Origin: Pseudolactococcus hodotermopsidis
GTDB taxonomy: Bacteria; Bacillota; Bacilli; Lactobacillales; Streptococcaceae
Direction: 5' to 3'
Length of the DNA stretch: 55,452 nt
Assembly: GCF_011170085.1 (NCBI RefSeq)
Contig: NZ_BLLI01000007.1
Location: forward strand, 1-55,452
Shown: one piece after another, positions 8,215 through 17,280 of the stretch
Numbering within the stretch: position 1 is the stretch's first letter
How the letters are laid out: each line of letters starts with the position of its first letter
Notes under the pieces: model-generated
The model's database searches: none
What the model was told of the DNA's origin: nothing
The model's input: only the letters and a program-made list of their open reading frames with translations
Position numbers and translations under genes: made by a program

Positions 8215-9393
8215 ATGGCTACAAAAGAAGAATTATTGGCACAATTACCTGTTAAAGAGATGATTGCTTGGCGTCGTCATCTGCATGCACATCCAGAATT
8301 GTCATTCCAAGAATTTGAGACGACAAAATACATTATCTCAATCTTGGAAACTTTTCCGAACTTGGAATTGCAACGCCCGACACCGACTGGCGTGATTGCC
8401 ATTTTGAAAGGTGGCAAACCTGGTAAAACAATTGCTTTGCGTGCTGACATTGATGCTTTGCCTATTAGGGAAGAAGCTGATGTCGAGTTTGTTTCTGAAA
8501 ATGAGGCTGTGATGCACGCTTGCGGACACGATACACACACTTCTATGATGTTGGGTGCTGTTAAGGTTATTACGCAAATGCAAGCACAGATTGCTGGGAC
8601 GATTAAATTCCTTTTTCAACCTGCTGAAGAAGTGCCACCTGGTGGCGCAAAAGAGTTTGTCAAGGCGGGTGTTATGGATGATGTGGATCAGGTTTTCGGT
8701 TTGCACATTTTCCCGCTACTTCCAACTGGAGCGATTGGTTACAAATATGGCGCTTTGACGGCATCTTCTGATACACTAAATTTGACGATTCACGGTGTTG
8801 GGGCGCATGCTAGTGTACCCGAAACCTCAGTTGATGTGATTACGATTGGTGCTGAAATTATTTCAAATGTCAATAATATTATTGCACGTCGTATTTCGCC
8901 ATTGGATCCAGCTTTGATTTCTTGGGGAGAATTTAAAGCGGGCGAAACGCACAACGTTATTCCAGATACAGCAATAATTAAAGCAAGTATTCGGACACGC
9001 AATCCTGAAATTCGCACGAAAATGCGTGATATGGTTGAACAAACAGTTAAAGGCATTTGTGATGCTTATGGTGCGACTTATGACTTTGATTTCTTATATG
9101 GTTATAGCTCAGTTCAAAATGCTAAAACAGAAATGGACTTGGTACGCGTGAGTGCCGCCAAAGTTGTTGGCGAAGAAGCTGTCTTTGAGTTGCCAGCACT
9201 CATGGGTGGCGAAGATTTTTCTGCCTATACTGATGTCAAACCTGGCTGTTTCTTTGGACTTGGCGGCGGTCTTGCCAAAGACGGTTACGGTTATTTCAAT
9301 CATCATCCTAAGTTTAAGATTGATGAAAATGCTTTGCCTGTTGGGACCGCTGTGTTTGTTCAGTTGGTTAAAGATTTGATGATTGAGGGATGA
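8215..9393 (+). CDS. M20D amidohydrolase (HipO/IAA-amidohydrolase type)
   Basis: A 392-residue metal-dependent amidohydrolase of the M20D group, which cleaves N-acyl amino acids, hippurate or N-acetyl-diaminopimelate. Signatures are WRRHLHAHPELSFQEFET, RADIDALPI, MHACGHDTHTSMML, FQPAEE and LMGGEDFSAY. AGGAGGC sits just before the ATG. The GDxH-type Cys/His ligands and the Glu pair are intact, so it should be active. It is the last gene of the MFS/M20/M20D group and ends before a strong bidirectional terminator. N-acetyl-diaminopimelate deacetylase is an alternative function, but no other dap gene is present. Confidence 0.85.
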   Translation: MATKEELLAQLPVKEMIAWRRHLHAHPELSFQEFETTKYIISILETFPNLELQRPTPTGVIAILKGGKPGKTIALRADIDALPIREEADVEFVSENEAVMHACGHDTHTSMMLGAVKVITQMQAQIAGTIKFLFQPAEEVPPGGAKEFVKAGVMDDVDQVFGLHIFPLLPTGAIGYKYGALTASSDTLNLTIHGVGAHASVPETSVDVITIGAEIISNVNNIIARRISPLDPALISWGEFKAGETHNVIPDTAIIKASIRTRNPEIRTKMRDMVEQTVKGICDAYGATYDFDFLYGYSSVQNAKTEMDLVRVSAAKVVGEEAVFELPALMGGEDFSAYTDVKPGCFFGLGGGLAKDGYGYFNHHPKFKIDENALPVGTAVFVQLVKDLMIEG

Positions 9394-9422
9394 AGTAAGT
9401 AGTTGATTTGATTCTAATGGAG

Positions 9423-9463
9423 ATAAAAGCGCAATTTCAGCTTGAAATTGCGCTTTTATTTTT
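9423..9463. terminator. Bidirectional terminator
   Basis: A 17-bp perfect stem (9423-9439 with 9443-9459, GC-rich centre GCGCAATTTC) closes a three-base loop and is flanked by A and T runs. It separates the convergent M20D and TetR genes. Confidence 0.9.
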
Positions 9464-9494
9464 TCATGAAAATGATGAATAACAAGAATTGTTT

Positions 9495-10109
9495 TTAATC
9501 CCGATTAATATTAACCCCAAGCACAGTCAAATGCCCATTTGAAATCAATTTAATAACGAGAGCTGCGTAGTCATTGGCGGTTATCTCGTTATTTTTTTGG
9601 TCAATCCACCATTTGAGCGTGCCGATGAAAATGCTAGCAATATACGAAACGACAAAATCAGTGGGAATTTTGAGCGCCTCATTGCGCACATCAAGTGATT
9701 CAAAAATCTCGGAATAATGCTCAGATAAAATAGCAAGGAGACGATTGGATAGCATTTCAGCATTGCTATAAGTGACAGTAATTTGGGCGAGAGTAGGGTT
9801 TTCTTTGATAAATTCAAAAAATTTGGTTAGATTTTCTTCAATTTTTTTAATATTGATAGAATTTTTGTCAATCAGATTTCCCTCGTCTAAAACAGACGTG
9901 AAATCGCCCAAAAATTTGTCAATAATCTGTTCAAATAAGTCCGTTTTGTCCTTAAAATGACTATAAAAAGTGGCGCGGTTAATCATTGCTTCATTAGAAA
10001 TGTCATTAATTGTTATTTTTTCAAAAGTTTTTGTTTGTAATAATTTGATGAAGGCTTGGGTAATAAGTTTATTTGTGCGTTTGACACGCAAATCAATTTT
10101 TTTAGGCAT
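9495..10109 (-). CDS. TetR family transcriptional regulator
   Basis: A 204-residue regulator. The N-terminal helix-turn-helix is INDISNEAMINRATFYSHFKD (about residues 34-54), typical of TetR. The C-terminal ligand-binding half contains SYIASIFIGTLKWWI. It is divergent from the 1427-residue activase/dehydratase-like gene, and the 172-base gap holds two strong inverted repeats. It most likely represses that gene and itself. The inducer is unknown. Confidence 0.85.
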   Translation of the reverse strand: MPKKIDLRVKRTNKLITQAFIKLLQTKTFEKITINDISNEAMINRATFYSHFKDKTDLFEQIIDKFLGDFTSVLDEGNLIDKNSINIKKIEENLTKFFEFIKENPTLAQITVTYSNAEMLSNRLLAILSEHYSEIFESLDVRNEALKIPTDFVVSYIASIFIGTLKWWIDQKNNEITANDYAALVIKLISNGHLTVLGVNINRD

Positions 10110-10186
10110 GTTTTATTTTTCTTTCAATATTTTGTAAAATTATCCAACACTTTGTTATATCATGTTGCTTTACCAACAGTTTATCA

Positions 10187-10216
10187 TATTTTGACGGTTG
10201 CGCGCAAGTCAAAATA
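10187..10216. promoter_or_regulatory. Nested inverted repeat, probable operator
   Basis: TATTTTGAC (10187-10195) and its exact complement (10208-10216) flank an inner perfect palindrome TTGCGCGCAA (10198-10207). A plausible promoter overlaps it: TTGCGC at 10198-10203 and TAAAAT at 10221-10226 with a 17-base spacer. A repressor bound here would block the -35 region. Confidence 0.55.
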
Positions 10217-10243
10217 CTTGTAAAATAGAAAGAAATAAGATAT

Positions 10244-10258
10244 ACAACATCATGTTGT
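10244..10258. promoter_or_regulatory. 15-bp palindrome, candidate TetR operator
   Basis: ACAACA and TGTTGT are separated by TCA, just downstream of the predicted transcription start of the 1427-residue gene. A related half site with TCATGTTG lies at 10160-10167 nearer the tetR gene. The size and symmetry fit a TetR-type site. Confidence 0.5.
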
Positions 10259-10281
10259 GTTTTTAAAGATAAGGAAGTCTT

Positions 10282-13200
10282 ATGTATAAATCTGGTATTG
10301 ACGTTGGGTCAACGACTGTAAAAATGGTTGTTTTCGACGAAAATTATGACATGAAATTCTCGCGTTATGAGCGCCATTTTTCTGATGTCAAAACGGCAAC
10401 GATAAAAGTCTTAAATGAGATGATTGCAGAACTTGGGGATATTGAGTTTACGTTTTCAATCACAGGTTCGGGCGGCATGGGGCTGTCTGATGTGATTGGC
10501 GCGACTTTTATCCAAGAAGTGATTGCCTCAACTTTGACCATTGAAAAATTCATTCCACAAACTGATGTGATGATTGAACTTGGTGGCGAAGATGCCAAGA
10601 TGACTTTCTTTGACGGTGCTATGGAGCAGCGGATGAATGGGTCATGTGCTGGTGGAACGGGTGCATTTATTGACCAAATGGCAGAATTACTCAAAGTTGA
10701 CGCGGCGGGTGTCAATGATTTGGCGAAAAATTATGAGAATCTCTATCCAATCGCCAGTCGATGTGGTGTTTTTGCCAAGACCGATGTGCAACCTCTGTTA
10801 AATGAGGGGGTGCGCAAGGAAGATATTGCAGCCAGTATTTTTCAAGCTGTGGTCAATCAAACGGTGGCAGGACTTGCAGCTGGGCGTAAAATAAAAGGCA
10901 ATATTGCGTTCTTGGGTGGTCCGCTGTATTTCATGAGCGAACTGCGCAAACGTTTTATCGAAACACTTGATATTAAACCAGAAAATGTTGTTTTCCCAGA
11001 AAATCCACAACTGTTTGTCGCAATGGGGGCAGCGCTTGATGAGGAAAATGCGACAGAATTTTCAGCCTCTGAAATCATTGCCAAACTTGAACATGATAAT
11101 TCTGATAATCTGATTCCGCAAGATACACTGGAAGTTTTGTTTGCTGATGAAACTGATTTGACTGAGTTCCGAGCGCGGCATGCTAAAGCGTCAGCAGCTC
11201 ATAAAAATTTGGCTGACCACCATGGCGCAGCCTATCTAGGCATTGATGCGGGGTCAACGACGACGAAAGTTGTACTGATTGACGATGAGGGGAATATTTT
11301 ATTTGAGCATTATGGGTCAAATAATGGCGATCCGCTTGATTCGGTGCTAAATGTTATGACCTTTCTCTACAAGGAAATGCCAAGTAATGTTTATATTGCC
11401 AAGTCAGCTGTAACAGGTTATGGCGAGCAGTTGATTAAGGCGGCGCTCAAGGTTGATATTGGCGAAGTTGAGACGATGGCGCATTATAAAGCAGCCGATT
11501 TTTTCCAGCCTGGTGTTGATTTCATCATTGACATTGGCGGACAAGATATGAAAGCGATGAAGATTCATGACGGCGCGCTGTCGAGCATTCAGCTCAATGA
11601 AGCGTGTAGCTCGGGTTGTGGCTCGTTTATCGAAACATTTGCTAAATCGCTGAAGTATGACGTGCGTGATTTTGCCCAAGCGGCACTCTTGACCGAACAT
11701 CCAGTTGACTTGGGCTCAAAATGTACTGTTTTCATGAACTCAAAAGTTAAGCAAGTTCAAAAAGAGGGCGCAACAGTAGGTGATATTTCTGCTGGTTTGT
11801 CTTATTCGGTCATCAAAAACGCCTTGTATAAGGTTATCAAAGTCAAACGTCCCGAAGATTTGGGGACGAAAATCGTTGTGCAAGGCGGGACTTTCTACAA
11901 CGAGGCGGTTTTGCGTGCTTTCGAGAAAATTTCGGGTCGCGAGGTTGTTCGTCCCTCGATTGCTGGTCTTATGGGCGCCTATGGTTGTGCGCTGATTGCG
12001 ATGGAAAATGCGTCAGATGATGCAACGCCGTCTACAATTTTAGCTTTGTCAGACTTGGAACAATTCAAAACGACAAAAGAATTTACAACTTGTGGTTTAT
12101 GTGAGAACATGTGCAAGATGACCTTGACAGTTTTCAATGACGGTTCAAAATTCGTTTCAGGCAATCGCTGTGAACGTGGTGCTGAAAAAGCCATGCAAAT
12201 CAAATTTGACAAACGCGAGAAAAAAGTCAATTTGGTTGATTATAAATATAAAAAACTTTTCAAATTCAAATCACTTTCTAAGAAAAAAGCCATCAATGGC
12301 GAAATCGGTATTCCGCGTGTACTAAACATGTACGAAAATTATCCACTTTGGCATACCATGCTAACTGACCTTGGTTTTCGTGTTGTTTTATCGCCAAAAT
12401 CAGACAAGGAACTTTACGAAAAAGGAATTGAGACCATTCCGTCTGATACGGTATGTTATCCCGCTAAAATTAGTCATGGTCATATCATGGCGCTGATTGA
12501 AAAAGATGTTCCAACGATTTTCTATCCCTCTGTTTTGTACGAACGTCAAGAAGATATGAGTGCGCAAAATCATTATAATTGTCCGATTGTCCAGTCTTAT
12601 CCCGAAGTGATTAAAAATAACATTGATGAGATTCGCAATGGCGATGTGGGCTATATTCATCCTTTCATTAACTTGGCAGATTCGGCTAATATGGCTGATA
12701 ATTTGCACAAGGCGCTGTCGGCTTTCGGTGTGACGTTAGCAGATGTTCAAAAAGCAATCAAACATGGTTTTGAGGAAATGGATGCTTTTAAGCAAGATTT
12801 GCGTGATCAAGCTGAAGATTTGATGATGAAAATCAATCTCAATAATGAAAAGGCGATTGTTTTATCGGGTCGTCCCTATCATCTTGACCCAGAAATCAAT
12901 CATGGGATTGCGGATATTATCACGCAAGAGGGGTTTCACGTGATGACTGAGGATTCGATTGCGCATTTGGCGGAAGTTGGTGGTTTACGCGTTGTCAACC
13001 AATGGGTTTATCACTCAAGGTTGTATGGTGCTGCGCGCGTTGTGGCGAAGAATAAAAATCTTGAACTTGTTCAACTTAACAGTTTTGGTTGCGGGCTTGA
13101 TGCTGTGACAACTGACCAAGTTGAAGAAATCATGCAGGGGCGCAATAAGCTCTATACTGTTTTGAAGATTGACGAGGGCTCAAATATGGGCGCTGTTCGG

Positions 13201-14565
13201 ATTCGTTTGCGGTCGTTGAAAGCTGCGGTCAATGAGCGTGATAAACGCGGTGTGTTACCAAGTGTAGACGAGTCAGACTTTAAGGAAATTATTGCAAGTC
13301 ATCCAGCATTTACCAAGGAGATGAAAAAAACGCACACTTTACTCATGCCGATGCTGTCGCCGATTCATATGGAAGGTTTGATTGACGAGGCCTTCAGACA
13401 ATCTGGCTATAATGTCGTGCTTTTGCCAGAGGATAAGGCGTCGATTAATACAGGGCTGAAATTTGTTAATAATGACTCGTGTTATCCTGCCTTGATTAGT
13501 ATTGGACAGTTGATTCATGCACTTGAGTCAGGCGAATTTGATGTTGATAATACGTCTGTTATGATGACTCAGACTGGTGGTGGTTGTCGAGCGACCAACT
13601 ATATTCCCTTGCTCCGTAAGGCTTTGAAAGATGCTGGTTTTCCGCAAGTCCCTGTCGTATCGCTGTCAATGGGCAACAAGGGGACAGAAAAAGTTGCTGG
13701 CTTTAAGCTGACGGTACCAATGATGACGCGTGTGATTATTGGTGTGCTCTATGGTGATTTATTCGAGCGTGTTGTCTACCGAACACGTCCTTACGAGGTA
13801 ACTGAGGGGCAAATTGATAGTTTACATGCTAAATGGTTAGAAAAAGCAAAACATAATATTAAATCGGGGTCGATTTTTGAGTTTAATCGTAACATGAAAC
13901 AAATTGTTCGAGAATTTGACGAAACACCATTACTTGATTGTCGTAAACCGCGGGTTGGTGTTGTCGGTGAAATTCTTGTCAAATACTCGAAAACGGCGAA
14001 TAATGATATTGTTAGCATTATCGAATCTGAGGGTGCTGAGGCTGTCGTACCTGATCTTATCGGATTTATGAACTACTCGCTCTACAATCAGATTTGGAAA
14101 TCGGAACATCTCGGTATGGGTAAGAAAGGCAAGTATTTTGCGCGTGCTTTCATTAACATTATCCAAATGATTGAAAAACCAATGAATAAGACATTGAAAC
14201 TGTCGAAACGATTTGATGGCATTCACTCGATTGATGCCTTGGCTGCTGACACGCAAAAGGTTATCTCCATTGGTAATCACACGGGCGAGGGGTGGTTCTT
14301 GACAGGTGAAATGATTGAGCTGTTACAGGATAGAGTAGATAATATTGTCTGTCTGCAACCTTTTGGGTGTTTGCCTAACCATATTGTTGGAAAAGGCATG
14401 ATTAAGGAATTGCGTCGTCAATATCCTCGGGCAAATATTGCGCCAATTGACTATGACCCGTCTGTTTCAGTGGTCAATCAGCTCAATCGGATTCGCTTGA
14501 TGATGGCAACTGCTAAAAAACAGATGAAAAAAGATATGGCAATTGAAGAAGTAGTTATGAAATAA
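10282..14565 (+). CDS. Double activase / 2-hydroxyacyl-CoA-dehydratase-like Fe-S protein
   Basis: A 1427-residue fusion of the BadF/HgdC activase family with dehydratase-like (DUF2229) regions. The first ASKHA ATPase domain starts GIDVGSTTVK and has SCAGGTGAF near residue 120. The second starts GIDAGSTTTK near 319 and has ACSSGCGSF near 440. These Cys residues bind the bridging 4Fe-4S cluster in activases. A CGLCENMC...GNRC cluster lies near 602-628, and further conserved Cys motifs (SDTVCYP, SFGCGLD, NDSCYP, GGGCRATN, PFGCLPN) follow to the end. The family couples ATP hydrolysis to low-potential electron transfer. Its substrate in lactic acid bacteria is not known to me. AAGGAAG supports the start. 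Confidence 0.85.
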   Translation: MYKSGIDVGSTTVKMVVFDENYDMKFSRYERHFSDVKTATIKVLNEMIAELGDIEFTFSITGSGGMGLSDVIGATFIQEVIASTLTIEKFIPQTDVMIELGGEDAKMTFFDGAMEQRMNGSCAGGTGAFIDQMAELLKVDAAGVNDLAKNYENLYPIASRCGVFAKTDVQPLLNEGVRKEDIAASIFQAVVNQTVAGLAAGRKIKGNIAFLGGPLYFMSELRKRFIETLDIKPENVVFPENPQLFVAMGAALDEENATEFSASEIIAKLEHDNSDNLIPQDTLEVLFADETDLTEFRARHAKASAAHKNLADHHGAAYLGIDAGSTTTKVVLIDDEGNILFEHYGSNNGDPLDSVLNVMTFLYKEMPSNVYIAKSAVTGYGEQLIKAALKVDIGEVETMAHYKAADFFQPGVDFIIDIGGQDMKAMKIHDGALSSIQLNEACSSGCGSFIETFAKSLKYDVRDFAQAALLTEHPVDLGSKCTVFMNSKVKQVQKEGATVGDISAGLSYSVIKNALYKVIKVKRPEDLGTKIVVQGGTFYNEAVLRAFEKISGREVVRPSIAGLMGAYGCALIAMENASDDATPSTILALSDLEQFKTTKEFTTCGLCENMCKMTLTVFNDGSKFVSGNRCERGAEKAMQIKFDKREKKVNLVDYKYKKLFKFKSLSKKKAINGEIGIPRVLNMYENYPLWHTMLTDLGFRVVLSPKSDKELYEKGIETIPSDTVCYPAKISHGHIMALIEKDVPTIFYPSVLYERQEDMSAQNHYNCPIVQSYPEVIKNNIDEIRNGDVGYIHPFINLADSANMADNLHKALSAFGVTLADVQKAIKHGFEEMDAFKQDLRDQAEDLMMKINLNNEKAIVLSGRPYHLDPEINHGIADIITQEGFHVMTEDSIAHLAEVGGLRVVNQWVYHSRLYGAARVVAKNKNLELVQLNSFGCGLDAVTTDQVEEIMQGRNKLYTVLKIDEGSNMGAVRIRLRSLKAAVNERDKRGVLPSVDESDFKEIIASHPAFTKEMKKTHTLLMPMLSPIHMEGLIDEAFRQSGYNVVLLPEDKASINTGLKFVNNDSCYPALISIGQLIHALESGEFDVDNTSVMMTQTGGGCRATNYIPLLRKALKDAGFPQVPVVSLSMGNKGTEKVAGFKLTVPMMTRVIIGVLYGDLFERVVYRTRPYEVTEGQIDSLHAKWLEKAKHNIKSGSIFEFNRNMKQIVREFDETPLLDCRKPRVGVVGEILVKYSKTANNDIVSIIESEGAEAVVPDLIGFMNYSLYNQIWKSEHLGMGKKGKYFARAFINIIQMIEKPMNKTLKLSKRFDGIHSIDALAADTQKVISIGNHTGEGWFLTGEMIELLQDRVDNIVCLQPFGCLPNHIVGKGMIKELRRQYPRANIAPIDYDPSVSVVNQLNRIRLMMATAKKQMKKDMAIEEVVMK

Positions 14566-14569
14566 TGAT

Positions 14570-14596
14570 AAAAAACTGTCTGAACGGCAGTTTTTT
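14570..14596 (+). terminator. Rho-independent terminator
   Basis: AAAAAACTG pairs with CAGTTTTTT (plus a G-U and a G-C pair) around a five-base loop, with the T run in the 3' arm. It lies 4 bases after the stop of the 1427-residue gene. Confidence 0.85.
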
Positions 14597-14790
14597 GCTA
14601 GTTTTATAAAAATATTATTTCATATAAATAGCGATATAGAAAAAGTTATAAAAATTTAAAGTTACTGTAAAGCTACTGTGAAATTTCTGGTAATTTAACT
14701 CATTCGATTTATTTAACCAATTAATCATAAATAAATAGTGCAGTTATCATTTTTTTAGTGTAGAATATTTATAAAGGAGAGTATTTTCTA

Positions 14791-15732
14791 GTGCTTAGTG
14801 CGTATTTAAATATATTAATATTTTTTGTGTTGATTTTTATCGGCTATATTTTGACTGCTAAAAAATGGTTCAACAGTGTGGTGGCAGATAGTTTTTCAAA
14901 GTTAATTTTGACTATTACTTTGCCGATTGGCATGTTTGTGACAATTACCTCATCATTTAGTAAAGCTGAATTTTTATCGTTATTTTCGGGAATTTTACTA
15001 CCATTTTGCTCGATTTTACTGGCATTTATCGTTGGAATAATTGTCGCAAAAATTTTTAACGTTGCCCCACAACGTCGAGGCGCTTTTAGTGCCATGTACG
15101 GTGCTTCCAATACCATTTTCATGGGTTTACCGATTAGTATGGCGATATTTGGTCCAAAAGCTGTTCCTTATGTGTTACTTTACTATATCTGTAACACCTT
15201 GTTTTTTTGGACAATTGGCATTTATATGTTGGCTAAGGACGGCCAAATCAAGGAGGGGATAACGCATAAGGTTGACTTTAAAAAGACGATTAAACAACTT
15301 TTTTCGCCTGCCTTAATTGGTTTTCTGATAGGACTTATTTGTGTGTTAATTGATTTTCCGAAAATTGTTTTTATCGAAAAATTAGGTAAACAGTTAAGTA
15401 ATTTGACGACACCTTTATCCATGTTTTTCATCGGTATTATCATTTATCAAACAGGTATTAGCAATCTGAAAATGAACAAGGATACTTTTCTAGTTTTAAT
15501 TGGGAGATTTGTGATTTCGCCACTTTTAGTCGTTAGCTTATCAAAATTCATGCCCATTTCGGGTTTAATGCTAAAAGTTTTTATCGTCCAATCGGCAATG
15601 CCAGTGCAAAATTCTATGGCGATTTTAGCGCACGGCTATGGTGCAGACGAAAAATTTGCAGCAACTAGCTTGACTTATTCGGTCTTGGCTTATTTATTTG
15701 TGATTCCTATTTTGTTATATTATATATTATGA
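14791..15732 (+). CDS. AEC family (auxin efflux carrier/malate permease-like) transporter
   Basis: A 313-residue protein with about ten membrane segments in two five-segment halves, characteristic of the AEC family. Residues SAMYGASNTIFMGLPIS in segment 4 and VIQSAMPVQNSMAIL-like sequence near residue 275 correspond to the two conserved discontinuous helices. The start is GTG (MLSAYLNILIFF), supported by AAAGGAGA at 14773-14780. The family moves malate, other organic anions or amino acids. It is monocistronic: a terminator precedes it and about 210 non-coding bases follow. The substrate cannot be read from the sequence. Confidence 0.8.
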   Translation: MLSAYLNILIFFVLIFIGYILTAKKWFNSVVADSFSKLILTITLPIGMFVTITSSFSKAEFLSLFSGILLPFCSILLAFIVGIIVAKIFNVAPQRRGAFSAMYGASNTIFMGLPISMAIFGPKAVPYVLLYYICNTLFFWTIGIYMLAKDGQIKEGITHKVDFKKTIKQLFSPALIGFLIGLICVLIDFPKIVFIEKLGKQLSNLTTPLSMFFIGIIIYQTGISNLKMNKDTFLVLIGRFVISPLLVVSLSKFMPISGLMLKVFIVQSAMPVQNSMAILAHGYGADEKFAATSLTYSVLAYLFVIPILLYYIL

Positions 15733-15849
15733 CTTTCCTTTAACTAAAGCAATTTAGCTTATATTTGCAATTTGAATAAAAATATGTTTTAATAGATATA
15801 AATGAGTTCTTAGCTTACTAATTTTATGCAAACATTAGTAAAAATGGTT

Positions 15850-15905
15850 GATTTTCAATTATTTCTCTTATGAAAATCTAAAAATTGTCAAAATTTTGTT
15901 TGACA
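15850..15905 (+). promoter_or_regulatory. Leader of the eps locus with two inverted repeats
   Basis: GATTTTCA at 15850-15857 pairs with 15871-15878, and TGTCAAA at 15886-15892 pairs with 15899-15905. Both lie in the 214-base gap before the first eps-locus gene. They may be RNA hairpins or operators. A promoter is likely around 15770-15800 (AT-rich, TTGAAT and TATAAA elements), but its spacing is poor. Confidence 0.35.
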
Positions 15906-15946
15906 GTTGCCTAAATGACTCAAAAAAAAATTGGAGATTACTCAAA

Positions 15947-16561
15947 ATGAAGCTCAAAAAACTTTTACTGGCAGCCGTGTTAGCGTTGGCTGTGTTTATC
16001 GGTCTCGCAGTACCGACTTATGCGGATGGTGCGATTACAGAAACTGAACATCAAATCATTGAAAAACTATCAGCTGGTATCACAGTTGGAGGCAAGACTT
16101 TCCACGTGCCTGGTCAACATATTGCACGAGCAGAAAATCATCTGAAAGGTAATGAATTGACAGACTATCAAATCAATAGTGTTTTGCCGTCTCTTGATGC
16201 GATTACTACTTTGCTTGAGGCGCAAACGATTGATGTTTCTGGTATTGATACCTTGGAAGATTTGATTAGAGCGATGCCTGCTGATGTTCAAGCACAGCTT
16301 AAAAATGATCATTTATCTTTTATCGCTAGTATCTTGGGTTTGACGATTACTTATGGACCAGAGGGAATTTCTATTATTGACAATACGGCTACTGGGAAAA
16401 CAACAATTCCAACACCAGTTGCCTCAAATAACGAGAATGTGGTGAAAAATACAGGTTCTAATTACGTGCCAAGTATCTTAATTTCTCTGCTTACGTTATT
16501 TTCTGTCATCGTGGTTTATACTTTAGGAAAACGAAAAAACTATGTTTCAGCAGCGAAATAA
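15947..16561 (+). CDS. Secreted, cell-wall-anchored protein (sortase substrate) of the eps locus
   Basis: A 204-residue precursor. It has a signal peptide (basic MKLKK, hydrophobic core, likely cleavage near PTYA-DG at residue 26), a helical acidic body, and a C-terminal sorting-signal layout: VKNTGS at residues 166-171, a hydrophobic stretch (about 174-193) and GKRK. The pentapeptide departs from LPxTG but keeps NTG. An adjacent dedicated sortase overlaps its 3' end by 20 bases. The frame is open from 15848, but ATG 15947 follows TTGGAGA and begins the signal peptide. The function is unknown; it may be a wall-linked factor for polymer display. Confidence 0.75.
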   Translation: MKLKKLLLAAVLALAVFIGLAVPTYADGAITETEHQIIEKLSAGITVGGKTFHVPGQHIARAENHLKGNELTDYQINSVLPSLDAITTLLEAQTIDVSGIDTLEDLIRAMPADVQAQLKNDHLSFIASILGLTITYGPEGISIIDNTATGKTTIPTPVASNNENVVKNTGSNYVPSILISLLTLFSVIVVYTLGKRKNYVSAAK

Positions 16562-17228
16562 AGCTCTTTTAAAGAGAGTTGGCATATTTTTTCTCATGCC
16601 AACTCTCTTTTTAATTATTGGTTACTCTCTTATCTTACTTATTATGTCGCCAGTGACTAATATGATAAAGACTTCTGTGGGACTTTTCGTTATGGCAGAA
16701 GAACCCCAATTTGATTTTGATGATATTAAACTCGAAGATGTTAAATTTACCAAAGCAACAGATAAGACAGAGTTAAAGTCAAGTGAGATTAAGTATCCAC
16801 ATCCTGGGGAACTGTATGGTAAGATAGCTGTGCCAGACGTTGGCGTTGATGTCCCCCTATTTTTTGGCGATACTTTAGAAATATTGCGCTATGGTGCAGG
16901 TCAATACATGAGTTCTAAGTTTCCAGGAGAGATTGGTACAACGATTGTTGGCGATCATAATGGTAATCAATTTGGAAAGTTAAATAATGCTGAGATTGGT
17001 ATGCTTGTTAATCTTTCAACAACTTATGGTGAGTACCAGTTTAGGATTATTTCAAAAGATATTAAAAATAAGGATGATGCCATGGTTACTTCCTTGTTGT
17101 TTCAAAAGAAAGAACCTTTACTGTTGCTCTATACTTGTTATCCAATAGACAGTATTGGTCGAACAGATGATCGGATTTTTGTTCAGTGTGAGTATGTGTC
17201 AGGACCGCTTATCAATGAGAACGAATAG
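16542..17228 (+). CDS. Sortase family transpeptidase
   Basis: A 228-residue membrane-anchored sortase. A basic N-terminus (QQRNKALLKR) and a membrane segment (residues 14-36) precede an extracellular catalytic domain. The catalytic triad is visible as His139 (VGDHNGN), Cys199 (LLYTCYPI) and Arg211 (TDDRIFVQ). There is no C-terminal membrane segment, so it is not a classical pilin (class C) enzyme with two anchors; the class is uncertain. It starts inside the 3' end of the surface-protein gene, which is its probable substrate. A strong hairpin lies within its first codons. Confidence 0.85.
   Translation: MFQQRNKALLKRVGIFFLMPTLFLIIGYSLILLIMSPVTNMIKTSVGLFVMAEEPQFDFDDIKLEDVKFTKATDKTELKSSEIKYPHPGELYGKIAVPDVGVDVPLFFGDTLEILRYGAGQYMSSKFPGEIGTTIVGDHNGNQFGKLNNAEIGMLVNLSTTYGEYQFRIISKDIKNKDDAMVTSLLFQKKEPLLLLYTCYPIDSIGRTDDRIFVQCEYVSGPLINENE
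16571..16612 (+). terminator. Hairpin with T run inside the sortase 5' coding region
   Basis: A perfect 15-bp stem (AAAGAGAGTTGGCAT at 16571-16585 with 16596-16610) surrounds a ten-base loop and is followed by Ts. It lies ten bases after the stop of the surface-protein gene but inside codons 11-24 of the sortase. It could terminate most transcripts, making sortase expression depend on readthrough, or it could stabilise the upstream mRNA. Confidence 0.55.
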
Positions 17229-17280
17229 TTAAAATGTGTGAATTTGTTGACACATTATAAATTAGAATTAGGAGAAAAGT

